A DNA stretch of 25,183 nt from JAJTHJ01 sp046316025 (GCA_046316025.1 JBKCXU010000087.1:1-25183); one strand, 5' to 3'. Positions 1-8,310 are shown, counted from the first letter of the stretch. Notes: a model not told the origin generated them from the sequence alone. A program made the numbers and translations.

Positions 1-11
1 CGCGGCGCTTC

Positions 12-90
12 GCGCCCCCTCCCCCGGAGGGCGCGGGTTTGAAGCCCCTCTCCCCCCGGGAGAGGGATTGGGGTGAGGGAAGACGGCCGC
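12..90. repeat. REP-like C-rich palindromic repeat downstream of pccA
   Basis: Two GC-rich hairpins lie end to end. The first pairs CGCGCCC…CTCC (11-22) with GGAGGGCGCG (26-35). The second pairs CCTCTCCC (47-54) with GGGAGAGG (58-65) and is followed by TTGGGGTGAGGGAAGAC. The second half is almost identical to 15823-15865. Lying after the pccA stop, it may act as a transcription barrier or mRNA 3' stabiliser, as REP elements do, but no T-tract is present. Confidence 0.7.
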
Positions 91-124
91 CAACAGAGTA
101 ACCCCACCGCGTATCGCTGCAGGC

Positions 125-2113
125 TTACTCGAAACTCAAAATCGCCTGATCCACCGCCAGGCTCTCACCCGGCTGCGCGAGCAGCTTTTCCACCTTGCCG
201 TCGCGCTCGGCCACCAGCGTGTTCTGCATCTTCATCGCCTCGATTACCGCCAGCCGTTCGCCGGTCTTGACCTCTTGGCCGGGCTTGACCGCCACGTCGG
301 TGAGCAGCCCCGGCATCGGTGAGAGCAAGAAGCGCGACATGTCGGGCGGTTTCTTGGCCGGCATCCGGTGCAGCAGGTCGGCGGCGCGACGCGACAGGAT
401 GGTGAACTCGACCTGCTTGCCCATGTGCGTCAGCCGGTATTTGAGTCCCGGCCGCTCCACCTGCACGCAAAACGGCTCGCCGTCGAACAGGCCCAGCAGC
501 ACGATGTCGCCGAAGCGCCATTCGTGCCGCACGGCGTGGGTCTTCTCGCCGATGCGCACGTCGCAGCCGCCGGGCACGAGCTTGACGTTGACCGTCGTTT
601 CGCGACCGTCGCCCATCACCACCCAGTCGTCGCCGATCTTCAACTCGTACCCGGGCAACTGGCCATCGATCTTCGTCGCACGCTCGCGATAGGTGCGGTG
701 CACGGTCGCGGCAATCGTCACCAGAAAGTCCGGCGCATGGTGCGGCACATCGGCCGCATGGAAGCCCTGCGGATACTCCTCGGCGATGAACGCGGTGGTG
801 AGGCGCCCGCTGGCAAAGCGCGGATGCTGCAACAGCGCCGACTGGAACACGATGTTCGACGACACGCCACGGATCACGAAGGCGTTGAGCGCATCGCGCA
901 TGCGGGCGGCCGCCTCCTCGCGCGTGGCGCCGTGGGTGATCAGCTTGGCGATCATCGAGTCGTAGTACATCGAGATCTCGCCGCCTTCGTAGACACCCGT
1001 GTCCACGCGCACCGCGCCCGGCACTTCGGCCGGTGGCTGGTAGCGGGTGAGCCGGCCGGTCGAGGGCAGAAAACCGCGCAGCGGGTCTTCGGCGTTGATC
1101 CGGCATTCGATCGCCCAGCCGTCGCGCTTGATCTGCTGTTGCGTGAACGGCAGCTTCTCGCCGGCCGCCACGCGGATCATCAGCTCCACGAGATCGAGCC
1201 CGGTGATCATCTCGGTCACCGGATGCTCAACCTGCAAGCGGGTGTTCATCTCCAGAAAGTAAAAGCCGCGGTCGCGCCCGACCACGAACTCGACCGTGCC
1301 GGCCGACTGGTAATCGACGGCGCGGGCCAGCGCCACCGCCTGCTCGCCCATCGCGCGGCGGGTGGCCTCGTCCAGGAACGGCGACGGCGCCTCTTCGATC
1401 ACCTTCTGGTGGCGGCGCTGGATCGAGCACTCGCGCTCCCACAGGTAGACGAGATTGCCGTGTGCATCGCCCAACACCTGGATTTCGATGTGCCTTGGCT
1501 CCTCGATGAACTTCTCGATGAACACCCGGTCATCGCCGAAGCTCGCCGCCGCCTCGGCCTTGCAGGCGTCGAAGCCGGAACGCGCTTCGTCGTCGTTGCG
1601 GGCGACGCGCAGACCCTTGCCGCCACCGCCGGCGGAGGCCTTGATCATTACCGGGTAGCCAATCTCGCGGGCGATGCGCACCGCCTGCGCGCTGTCGGCT
1701 ATCACGTCGTTGTAGCCGGGGATCGTGTTGACCCCCGCCGCCATCGCCAGCTTCTTGGAAGCGATCTTGTCGCCCATCGCGTCGATCGACGCATGCTTGG
1801 GGCCGATGAAGACGATGCCGGCTTCTTCCGCCTTGCGCGAGAACTCGGCGTTTTCCGACAGGAACCCGTAGCCCGGATGCACCGCCTGCGCGCCGGTTTG
1901 TTTGCAGGCATCGATGATGCGGTCCATCACAAGGTAGGACTCGCGCGACGGCGGTGGGCCGATGCACACGGCCTCGTCGGCAAGCTCGACATGGCGCGCG
2001 CTGCGGTCGGCTTCCGAATACACCGCGACAGTGGCGATGCCCATCTTGCGGGCGGTGCGCATCACGCGACAGGCGATTTCGCCGCGGTTGGCGATCAGGA
2101 TTTTGGTGAACAT
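125..2113 (-). CDS. pccA: Propionyl-/acyl-CoA carboxylase, biotin carboxylase + BCCP alpha subunit
   Basis: This alpha subunit of a biotin-dependent acyl-CoA carboxylase carboxylates its own biotin with ATP and bicarbonate and passes CO2 to the beta subunit, making methylmalonyl-CoA from propionyl-CoA in the cytoplasm. The 662-aa protein starts MFTKILIANRGEIACRVMR, the typical biotin carboxylase N-terminus. I therefore chose the ATG at 2113 rather than an upstream in-frame start. An ATP-grasp region with a glycine-rich loop (KASAGGGGKGLR) and the catalytic MNTRLQVEHPVTE motif follow. A PCC-type linker comes next, and a C-terminal biotinyl domain has EAMKM with the biotinylated lysine at residue 628. 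Length and domain order match PccA. It lies downstream of pccB on the same strand, with a 178-bp gap filled by a REP-like repeat. The substrate could also be another short acyl-CoA; the propionyl assignment rests on overall family resemblance. Confidence 0.93.
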   Translation of the reverse strand: MFTKILIANRGEIACRVMRTARKMGIATVAVYSEADRSARHVELADEAVCIGPPPSRESYLVMDRIIDACKQTGAQAVHPGYGFLSENAEFSRKAEEAGIVFIGPKHASIDAMGDKIASKKLAMAAGVNTIPGYNDVIADSAQAVRIAREIGYPVMIKASAGGGGKGLRVARNDDEARSGFDACKAEAAASFGDDRVFIEKFIEEPRHIEIQVLGDAHGNLVYLWERECSIQRRHQKVIEEAPSPFLDEATRRAMGEQAVALARAVDYQSAGTVEFVVGRDRGFYFLEMNTRLQVEHPVTEMITGLDLVELMIRVAAGEKLPFTQQQIKRDGWAIECRINAEDPLRGFLPSTGRLTRYQPPAEVPGAVRVDTGVYEGGEISMYYDSMIAKLITHGATREEAAARMRDALNAFVIRGVSSNIVFQSALLQHPRFASGRLTTAFIAEEYPQGFHAADVPHHAPDFLVTIAATVHRTYRERATKIDGQLPGYELKIGDDWVVMGDGRETTVNVKLVPGGCDVRIGEKTHAVRHEWRFGDIVLLGLFDGEPFCVQVERPGLKYRLTHMGKQVEFTILSRRAADLLHRMPAKKPPDMSRFLLSPMPGLLTDVAVKPGQEVKTGERLAVIEAMKMQNTLVAERDGKVEKLLAQPGESLAVDQAILSFE

Positions 2114-2169
2114 GGGGGTTCGCTGTTCTGGTTTGGAGCGTCGTGCGGGGCAGTGCACTTGGCCAGCGG

Positions 2170-2286
2170 TCTTCCCTCACCCCCGGCCCCTCTCCCGGAG
2201 GGAGAGGGGAGCAAACAACCCTCTCCCACCGGGAGAGGGTGGCTGCGTAGCAGCCGGGTGAGGGAGGACCACAGCCACGGAGTCCT
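2170..2286. repeat. REP-like compound palindrome between pccB and pccA
   Basis: The block reads CCCTCACCCCCGGCCCCTC, then CCCGGAGGG…, then CCCTCTCCCACCGGGAGAGGG and GTGAGGGAGGACC, ending in CCACGGAGTC. The outer CCCTCACC/GGTGAGGG arms enclose two inner hairpins. The GCCACGGAGTC tail recurs at about 15868-15880 beside another copy, so the repeated unit is longer than the hairpins alone. It fills the pccB–pccA gap and may lower or stabilise expression of one cistron relative to the other (inference). Confidence 0.75.
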
Positions 2287-2291
2287 CAACC

Positions 2292-3824
2292 TCAAAGCGG
2301 AATGTTCCCGTGCTTCCGCCAAGGATTCTTCAAATCCTTGGTCCGCAGCATCGCGAGGCTCCGCGCCAGCCGCTTGCGCGTCTCGCGCGGCATGATCACG
2401 TCGTCGATATAGCCGCGCTTGCCGGCGATGAAGGGGTTGGCAAAGGTCTTGCGGTACTCCTGCTCGCGCGCAGCGAGGCGCTCGGGGTCGCCCTTCTCTT
2501 CGCGGAAGATGATCTCCACCGCACCCTTCGGCCCCATCACCGCGATCTCGGCCGAGGGCCAGGCGAAGTTCACGTCGCCCCGCAGGTGCTTGGAACTCAT
2601 CACGTCGTAGGCGCCGCCGTAGGCCTTGCGCGTGATCACGGTGATCTTGGGCACCGTGCATTCGGCATAGGCATAGAGCAGCTTGGCACCGTGCTTGATG
2701 ATGCCGCCATATTCCTGCGCGGTACCCGGCATGAAACCCGGCACGTCGACAAACGTCACGACGGGGATGTTGAACGCGTCGCAAAAGCGCACGAAGCGCG
2801 CCGCCTTGATCGAGCTCTTGATGTCGAGGCACCCGGCCAGCACCAGCGGCTGGTTGGCCACGATGCCGATCGGTTCGCCCTCCACCCGCGCAAAGCCCAC
2901 CACGATGTTCTTCGCGTTGTCCGGTTGCAGTTCGAAGAACTCGCCGTCGTCCACCACCTTGGCGATCAGCTCCTTCATGTCGTAGGGCGTGTTGGGGTTG
3001 GCCGGCACCAGCGTGTCGAGCGACGGCTCGGCGCGGTCGGCGCTGTCGTTGGTCTCGCGCCGCGGCGGCCGCTCGCGGTTATTGAGCGGCAGGTAGTTGA
3101 AGAAGCGCCGCACCATGAGCAGCGCTTCCACATCGTTGTCGAAGGCCAGATCGGCCACCCCCGAGCGCGTGCTGTGCGTGACGGCGCCACCGAGTTCTTC
3201 GGCGGTGACTTCCTCGTGCGTGACGGTCTTCACCACTTCCGGCCCGGTGACGAACATGTAGGACGAGTCCTTGACCATGAAGATGAAGTCGGTCATCGCC
3301 GGCGAGTACACCGCCCCGCCCGCGCACGGCCCCATGATCAGCGAGATCTGCGGCACCACGCCCGAGGCCAGCACGTTGCGCTGGAATACCTCCGCGTAGC
3401 CGCCGAGCGAGGCGACCCCTTCCTGAATGCGCGCGCCGCCCGAGTCGTTCAGCCCAATGATGGGGGCGCCCGCCTTCATCGCGTGGTCCATCACCTTGCA
3501 GATTTTTTCGGCGTGCGCCTCGGAGAGCGACCCGCCGAACACCGTGAAGTCCTGCGAGAACACGAACACCAGCCGCCCGTTGATCATCCCGTAGCCGGTG
3601 ACGACACCGTCGCCGGGCGTGGACTCGCGCTCCATGCCGAAGTCGGTGCAGCGATGCTCGACGAACATGTCCCATTCTTCGAACGAGCCTTCGTCGAGCA
3701 GCAGCTCGATGCGTTCGCGCGCAGTCAGCTTGCCCTTGGCGTGCTGGGCGGCGATGCGCCGCTCGCCGCCGCCCAGGCGCGCCGCGGCGCGCTTGTCGTC
3801 CAGCTGCTTGATGATGTCCTGCAT
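2292..3824 (-). CDS. pccB: Propionyl-CoA carboxylase beta subunit (carboxyltransferase)
   Basis: This is the carboxyltransferase subunit that moves CO2 from carboxybiotin on PccA to propionyl-CoA. The ATG at 3824 gives a 510-aa protein starting MQDIIKQLDDKRAAARLGGG, which is the usual PccB start and length. A GTG at 3854 would add ten residues and has no better ribosome site. The crotonase-fold carboxyltransferase halves are clear: GLNDSGGARIQEG and MGPCAGGAVYSPA in the N-terminal half, and DVPGFMPGTAQEYGGIIKHG plus KAYGGAYDVM in the C-terminal half. These glycine-rich loops form the acyl-CoA and biotin oxyanion holes in this family. rluB ends 48 bp upstream on the same strand with a hairpin between, so pccB may be partly read from the scpB–rluB transcript. 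No methylmalonyl-CoA mutase or epimerase gene is visible in this window. Confidence 0.94.
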   Translation of the reverse strand: MQDIIKQLDDKRAAARLGGGERRIAAQHAKGKLTARERIELLLDEGSFEEWDMFVEHRCTDFGMERESTPGDGVVTGYGMINGRLVFVFSQDFTVFGGSLSEAHAEKICKVMDHAMKAGAPIIGLNDSGGARIQEGVASLGGYAEVFQRNVLASGVVPQISLIMGPCAGGAVYSPAMTDFIFMVKDSSYMFVTGPEVVKTVTHEEVTAEELGGAVTHSTRSGVADLAFDNDVEALLMVRRFFNYLPLNNRERPPRRETNDSADRAEPSLDTLVPANPNTPYDMKELIAKVVDDGEFFELQPDNAKNIVVGFARVEGEPIGIVANQPLVLAGCLDIKSSIKAARFVRFCDAFNIPVVTFVDVPGFMPGTAQEYGGIIKHGAKLLYAYAECTVPKITVITRKAYGGAYDVMSSKHLRGDVNFAWPSAEIAVMGPKGAVEIIFREEKGDPERLAAREQEYRKTFANPFIAGKRGYIDDVIMPRETRKRLARSLAMLRTKDLKNPWRKHGNIPL

Positions 3825-3854
3825 GATCGAAGGGAAACGACAGAGAAGTTCCAC

Positions 3855-3870
3855 GCCGCCCGCAGGCGGC
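3855..3870 (-). terminator. Intercistronic hairpin between rluB and pccB
   Basis: There is a perfect 6-bp stem, GCCGCC-loop(4)-GGCGGC, beginning 2 bp after the rluB stop codon. On the minus strand the sequence after it is only moderately T-rich, with no run of T. It could be a weak terminator, an attenuator or an RNA processing site separating the housekeeping pair from the pcc genes. Confidence 0.35.
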
Positions 3871-3872
3871 GA

Positions 3873-5174
3873 TCAGAAGCCGCGTCCGCCGCGGGTGCGC
3901 CGGAAGCGCTGCGCGCCGGCCGGATTGCCGTGGCCGGCGACGATATAGTTGACTGTGGTGGACAGCATCGGGTCGGGCTGGCGGCTGAAACTCGCCGCGG
4001 CCTTGCCCTCACCGCGGCGGTGGTCGCGGCGCTTCTTGCCGCCACCGGGTTTGCCCTGCCCTTGCGGGCGCTCGCTGCGCAGCTCTTCGGTGCCGACACC
4101 GAGGTCGTGCATCCATGCCTGCACCCACTCGCCGGAGAGCTCCTGATAGCGGCCGCGCGCCAGCCCGCGCGGCAGCTGCACGGCACCGTAGCGGATGCGG
4201 ATCAGGCGGCTGACCTCAAGGCCGACGGCCTCGAACATGCGCCGCACTTCGCGATTGCGGCCCTCGCCGATAGTGACGCGGTACCAGTGGTTGGCGCCGC
4301 TGCCGCCGGCGTCTTCGAGCGTCTTGAACTGCGCCGGCCCGTCGTCGAGGGCGATGCCGTCGAGCAGTTTCTGCCGCCGCTCGGGATCGAGTTGACCCAG
4401 GGTGCGCACCGCGTACTCGCGCTCGACCTCATAGCGCGGGTGCATCAGGCGGTTGGCCAGCTCGCCGGAGGTGGTGAAGACCAACAGCCCCTCGGTGTTG
4501 AAGTCGAGCCGCCCGACCGACACCCAACGCCCGCCGCTGATCCTGGGCAGTTTGTCGAAGACGGTGGGGCGGCCTTCGGGGTCGTTCTGGGTGCAGATTT
4601 CGCCGGCCGGCTTGTGATAGAGCAACACGCGCGGCGGCCTGCCGCTGGCGGCGCGGCGCACCGGCAGCGGTTTGCCGTTGACGCGAACGAGGTCGGTGGG
4701 CGCCACCCGCTGGCCGATGTGCGCCGGCTCGCCGTTGACCGAAACACGGCCGGAGACGATCAGGTCTTCCATGTCGCGGCGCGAACCCACGCCCGCGTCG
4801 GCGAGCACCTTTTGCAGTTTTTCCGATTGCGCGGCAAGGTTCTGCTTGACCGCGCGCCGGCTGGTTTCGAGCATGGCGCGCGGCAGCGGCACGGGCGGCA
4901 TCGCGGCGGGGTTGACGTCGTCGCCGCCGATCAGCGGTTGCGGCTCGGCGGGTGCGGCGCCTTCGGCAACAGCTTCCGGCGCGCCCTCGCCCCGCTCAGC
5001 CAAGCGGCCACGCCCGCGGCGACGCCGGCGCAAGGGCCCGCGCCCCTGGCGGTTACCGGGCTGGGCGTCGTCCTCGCCTTGCTGCACGTTGCCGTCGACG
5101 TCGTCGTCGGCGGCTTCATCCGGCCCGTTCGCGGGCATTGGTTCGTCGTCCAGGGGCGGTATCGCAGAGGTCAT
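3873..5174 (-). CDS. rluB: 23S rRNA pseudouridine synthase B with extended tails
   Basis: RluB converts a uridine in helix 80 of 23S rRNA (U2605 in E. coli) to pseudouridine. The 433-aa protein has an S4 RNA-binding domain at about residues 118-165 (EKLQKVLADAGVGSRRD…). A RsuA/RluB-type catalytic domain follows, with the signature GRLDFNTEGLL and catalytic aspartate D224, then the family motif GRNREVRRMFEAVG. Before the S4 domain there is a low-complexity acidic then arginine-rich leader of about 115 residues. After the core there is a basic, glycine-rich tail (GGGKKRRDHRRGEG…). Such charged extensions are common in betaproteobacterial RluB and probably contact RNA. scpB lies 70 bp upstream on the same strand, a common pairing. 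No strong Shine-Dalgarno precedes the chosen ATG, so the exact N-terminus is less certain than the identity. Confidence 0.93.
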   Translation of the reverse strand: MTSAIPPLDDEPMPANGPDEAADDDVDGNVQQGEDDAQPGNRQGRGPLRRRRRGRGRLAERGEGAPEAVAEGAAPAEPQPLIGGDDVNPAAMPPVPLPRAMLETSRRAVKQNLAAQSEKLQKVLADAGVGSRRDMEDLIVSGRVSVNGEPAHIGQRVAPTDLVRVNGKPLPVRRAASGRPPRVLLYHKPAGEICTQNDPEGRPTVFDKLPRISGGRWVSVGRLDFNTEGLLVFTTSGELANRLMHPRYEVEREYAVRTLGQLDPERRQKLLDGIALDDGPAQFKTLEDAGGSGANHWYRVTIGEGRNREVRRMFEAVGLEVSRLIRIRYGAVQLPRGLARGRYQELSGEWVQAWMHDLGVGTEELRSERPQGQGKPGGGKKRRDHRRGEGKAAASFSRQPDPMLSTTVNYIVAGHGNPAGAQRFRRTRGGRGF

Positions 5175-5242
5175 GGAGTGTCGAGGGGAAGCAGGCGTGC
5201 GGGTTTACAGGGCAAAGCAGGTCGTTGCGGCAGCCAGTGCGC

Positions 5243-5340
5243 CCTCACCCGGCGCCGGCGGCGCCACCCTCTCCCGCCGATGCGGGCGAGGATTTTCTCC
5301 CCTCGCCCGCATCAGCGGGCGAGGGGCCGGGGGTGAAGGC
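5243..5340. repeat. REP-like repeat overlapping the 3' end of scpB
   Basis: CCCTCACCCGGCGCCGGCGGCG is followed by CCCTCTCCCGCC and GATGCGGGCGAGG, then CTCCCCTCGCCCGCATCAG, GCGGGCGAGGGG and CCGGGGGTGAAGG. The right half matches 15730-15775 closely. Unlike the other copies it sits inside an open reading frame: the last 30 or so codons of scpB and its stop come from it. Confidence 0.75.
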
Positions 5341-5961
5341 GGGTTGGGCTTCGGCTCGAACTTCAAGCGGCAGTTCCGGGTTGTCTTGCACAGCGGCGGG
5401 CGGCGTCAGTTGCAGTTCGAGTTCGGCAAAGCCCGGCGGCGCGGAGCCGTCGCCGCCTTCCTGCGGCGGCAGTTCTTCGAGCGAACGCAGGCCGAGGTCG
5501 TCCAGAAACTGCCTGGTCGTGGCAAAGAGCGCCGGCCGGCCCGGCGTCTCGCGGGTGCCGATCGCTTCGATCCAGCCGCGTTCTTCCAGCGTCTTGATCA
5601 CCTGCGGGGTGACGGCGACACCGCGGATCTCCTCGATGTCGCCGCGGGTGACCGGCTGCCGGTAGGCGACGATGGCCAGCGTTTCCAGCACCGCGCGCGA
5701 GTAGCGCGGCGGGCGCTCGGGATGCAGCCGCTCCAGAGACGGGCGCATCGCCGCGGTGCTCTGGAAGCGCCAGCCGGTGGCCAGTGCGGTCAGTTCGACG
5801 CCGCGGCCGGCCCAGTCGCCGCGCAGATCGTCGAGCAGCGCACGCAAGGTGTCGGCATTGACTTCTTCGGCGAAAAGCTTGCGCAGTTCCGCCAGCGGCA
5901 ACGGCCGCTCGGCTATCAGTAAGGCCGCCTCGAGGACGACCTTGGCTTCTTGTGTGTTCAT
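5245..5961 (-). CDS. scpB: Segregation and condensation protein B
   Basis: ScpB is the winged-helix (kite) subunit of the bacterial SMC–ScpAB condensin, which binds the ScpA kleisin and helps compact and segregate the chromosome. The ATG at 5961 gives 238 residues starting MNTQEAKVVLEAALLIAERP; longer in-frame extensions have no family resemblance. Typical ScpB motifs are present: LETLAIVAYRQPVTRGDIEEI, RGVAVTPQVIKTLEERGWIE and GRPALFATTRQFLDDLGL. After LGLRSLEELPP the conserved core ends. The remaining 50-60 residues are a proline/glycine/alanine tail whose last ~32 residues (FTPGPSPADAGEGRKS…) are a direct translation of a REP-like repeat. scpA, often adjacent, is not upstream here. scpB heads the scpB–rluB–pccB–pccA run. 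Confidence 0.93.
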   Translation of the reverse strand: MNTQEAKVVLEAALLIAERPLPLAELRKLFAEEVNADTLRALLDDLRGDWAGRGVELTALATGWRFQSTAAMRPSLERLHPERPPRYSRAVLETLAIVAYRQPVTRGDIEEIRGVAVTPQVIKTLEERGWIEAIGTRETPGRPALFATTRQFLDDLGLRSLEELPPQEGGDGSAPPGFAELELQLTPPAAVQDNPELPLEVRAEAQPAFTPGPSPADAGEGRKSSPASAGEGGAAGAG

Positions 5962-6287
5962 GTTGCGCTGGGCCGGCGCGCGCGGGCCGGTGCGGATGGC
6001 CACCGGCGCCGAGTGGGACGAGCCACGACTCGAAAGCTGTCGAGAAAATCGCTCTGTGTGATCCGCGGGACGGGGGCCGCGCGATCGAATGCAGCGGCCG
6101 GCGAGTGCGGAAGTTACGGCCGGTCGGGCAAGAGCGCTGCGCGCTGTCGATTGCCGGAACGCGACCTCAATGGCGGCGCAGTCTATCACCGCAGGCGCGG
6201 CGCGCGGCACGACCGGGCGCACCGCCGCGTTTGGCCCAAGTCAATGCCGGCGCGGATGGGCATTGACTCGCGCCGCGGCCGGCGCCG
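5962..6287. other. Divergent intergenic region scpB / Fe-S oxidoreductase
   Basis: This 326-bp stretch separates the leftward scpB and rightward oxidoreductase starts, so it must hold both promoters. No convincing coding sequence is present; the frames that stay open show no recognisable protein. The only clear structure is the 10-bp inverted repeat at 6239-6268. I could not pick out a convincing -35/-10 pair for either gene. Confidence 0.6.
6239..6268. promoter_or_regulatory. Perfect inverted repeat upstream of the oxidoreductase gene
   Basis: AGTCAATGCC (6239-6248) and GGCATTGACT (6259-6268) are perfect 10-bp arms around a 10-nt spacer. The centre lies about 34 bp before the ATG at 6288. 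There is no rightward gene upstream to terminate, so a dimeric repressor/activator operator or a 5'-UTR hairpin is more likely than a terminator. I do not recognise the motif as a known regulator site. Confidence 0.6.
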
Positions 6288-8309
6288 ATGCTGCGCGCCA
6301 TGCCTGACCCCGGCGTACCCGTGCGCGAGACGTTCTGGAACATTCCGTTCGCGGCGGAAGTGTTTGTCTACGCTGGCGGGTTGCTGTCGCTCGCGCTCTG
6401 CGCCTGGGGCGTGTGGCAGCGGGTGCGGCTGTGGCGCGGCGGCGCGGCCGAGGCGCGCTTGGATCATTGGCCGCGCCGCTGCGCACTGCTGCTGCGTGAG
6501 GCCTTCGGCCAGGCGAGGCTGCTGGCGCAGCCCTACCCCGGTCTGATGCACGCGGCGATGCTGTGGGGCTTCCTCGTGTTGCTGGCCGGCACGATCGTCG
6601 CCACCATCGACTGGGACGTGACGCGGCCGCTCGCCGGCTGGCGCGTGCTGCAGGGTGGCGTCTACCTCGGCTTCGAACTGCTGCTCGATCTTTTCGGCCT
6701 GCTGCTGCTCGCCGGCCTGCTGCTGGCGCTGTGGCGCCGCTACCTCCAGCGGCCGGCGCGGCTGACCCGGCACCCGCGCTTCGCCTACGCGCTGGCGATG
6801 CTGACCTTTCTGGTGCTGACGGGCTACGCGCTGGAAGCGCTGCGCCTCGCTGCCACGCAACCGGCTTGGGCACCGTGGTCGCCGGTCGGCTGGGCGCTCG
6901 CCCGTGCCCTGCTCGCCGCCGGGGCAAGCGAGCCGGCGCTGCGCGACTGGCATCTGGCGCTGTGGCTGGCGCACGCGGCGGCGGTGTTCGTCTTCATCGC
7001 CGCACTGCCGTGGACGGTCTTCACGCATCTGGTGGCCACACCGTTGAACATCTTCTTCGCCAAACTCGGCTCCACCGCCAGCCTGCCCAAGATCCACAAC
7101 CTCGAAGAGCAGGAGCACTTCGGCATCTCGCGCTTCGAGCAGTTCTCGTGGAAGCGGCGGCTCGACTTCGACGCCTGCACCGAATGCGGCCGCTGCCAGG
7201 CGGTGTGCTGCGCGCAACTGTCGGGCTCGGTGCTCAACCCGAAAGAGATCGTCGGCAAGCTGCGCCGCTATATGCACGACGGCGGCGGCAAGACGATCGA
7301 AGGGCGTGCGCTGCACGGCGACACCATCACCGCCGACGAACTGTGGGCCTGCACTACCTGCGGCGCCTGCATCGCCGAGTGCCCGGCACGGATCGACATC
7401 ATCGACACCATCGTCGATCTGCGCCGCCACCTGGCGCTCGAACAGGGCGCCTTTCCGCACTCGGCCGGCAGCATGCTGCATGCCACGCAACGGCTGCACA
7501 ACCCCTGGGGCCTGGACCCCGCCGACCGCTGGGACTGGACCTGGGATCTGAACGTGCCGCGGCTCGAACCCGGCAAACCGGTCGAGGTTCTGTACTGGGT
7601 CGGCTGTGCGGCGTCGTTCGACCAGCGCGCGCAGAACATCGCCCGCAGCATGGTGCGCATATTCAAGGCGGCGGGTGTCGGCTTTGCGGTAATGACCGAA
7701 GAGCGCTGCCACGCCGAGGTCGGCCGCCGGCTCGGCGAGGAGTACCTGTACCAGACCGCCACCGAGGAGAACATCGCCGCGCTGCGCCAGTACAGCTTCG
7801 GCAAGATCGTCGCCGCCTGCCCGCACTGCTTCAACACGCTGCGCAACGAATACCCGCAGTTTGCCGGCGGCGCCTTCGACGTGGTGCACCACTCGACCTT
7901 CATCGCGCAGCTCATCCGGCACGGGCGGCTGAAGCTCGCGCCGCAGGCGCAGCGCGAGATCGCCTACCACGACCCCTGCTACCTCGGCCGGCACAACGGC
8001 GAGTTCGACGCGCCCCGCGCGGTGCTGGTCGCGGTGCCCGGCGTCAACCTCGTCGAGCTGCCGCAGCGCCGCCAGCACGCGGTCTGCTGTGGCGGCGGCG
8101 GCGGCCAGATGTGGATGGAGGGCAAGGTGCGCAAGCGCGTGAACGTCATCCGCGCCGAGCAACTGGCCGCCAGCGGCGCTGCCACCGCGGCCGTGGCCTG
8201 CCCGTTCTGCCTGTCCATGCTCGACGACGCCCGCAAGAGCATCGGCGCCGAAGAAAAGTTCCGGCTCAAGGACATCGCCGAGATCGTCGCCGACGCGCTC
8301 GGGCACTGA
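6288..8309 (+). CDS. Membrane Fe-S oxidoreductase, ETF:quinone oxidoreductase-like (CCG domains)
   Basis: The 673-aa protein has an N-terminal membrane part like nitrate reductase gamma/cytochrome b, with about five helices in residues 20-250 and histidines such as H88, H230 and H246 available for haem. Two [4Fe-4S] motifs follow (C297/C300/C303/C307 and C355/C358/C361/C365-P). Two CCG (HdrD/GlpC-type) domains come last, with cysteines 440, 474, 511 and 514 and then 564, 600-601, 638 and 641. This is the layout of the DUF224-type ETF:menaquinone oxidoreductases, which pass electrons from acyl-CoA dehydrogenases via ETF to membrane quinone. The first CCG domain has C-HAEVGRRLGEEYL where relatives usually have C-TGDPARR, so its cluster environment is altered. 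No etfAB or acyl-CoA dehydrogenase gene is adjacent; the partner is therefore inferred. An alternative start at 6300 (MPDPG) is equally plausible. Confidence 0.85.
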   Translation: MLRAMPDPGVPVRETFWNIPFAAEVFVYAGGLLSLALCAWGVWQRVRLWRGGAAEARLDHWPRRCALLLREAFGQARLLAQPYPGLMHAAMLWGFLVLLAGTIVATIDWDVTRPLAGWRVLQGGVYLGFELLLDLFGLLLLAGLLLALWRRYLQRPARLTRHPRFAYALAMLTFLVLTGYALEALRLAATQPAWAPWSPVGWALARALLAAGASEPALRDWHLALWLAHAAAVFVFIAALPWTVFTHLVATPLNIFFAKLGSTASLPKIHNLEEQEHFGISRFEQFSWKRRLDFDACTECGRCQAVCCAQLSGSVLNPKEIVGKLRRYMHDGGGKTIEGRALHGDTITADELWACTTCGACIAECPARIDIIDTIVDLRRHLALEQGAFPHSAGSMLHATQRLHNPWGLDPADRWDWTWDLNVPRLEPGKPVEVLYWVGCAASFDQRAQNIARSMVRIFKAAGVGFAVMTEERCHAEVGRRLGEEYLYQTATEENIAALRQYSFGKIVAACPHCFNTLRNEYPQFAGGAFDVVHHSTFIAQLIRHGRLKLAPQAQREIAYHDPCYLGRHNGEFDAPRAVLVAVPGVNLVELPQRRQHAVCCGGGGGQMWMEGKVRKRVNVIRAEQLAASGAATAAVACPFCLSMLDDARKSIGAEEKFRLKDIAEIVADALGH

Positions 8310-8310
8310 A

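Noticed and set aside
368..2395. 675-codon plus-strand frame opposite pccA
   Set aside because: It is the antisense shadow of PccA; composition is typical of a mirrored GC-rich gene, with no domain.
2310..5336. 1008-codon open frame on the plus strand opposite pccB and rluB
   Set aside because: High-GC codon bias keeps the antisense frame open. The opposite strand encodes unmistakable PccB and RluB, and the translation is a low-complexity H/R/A/V mixture.
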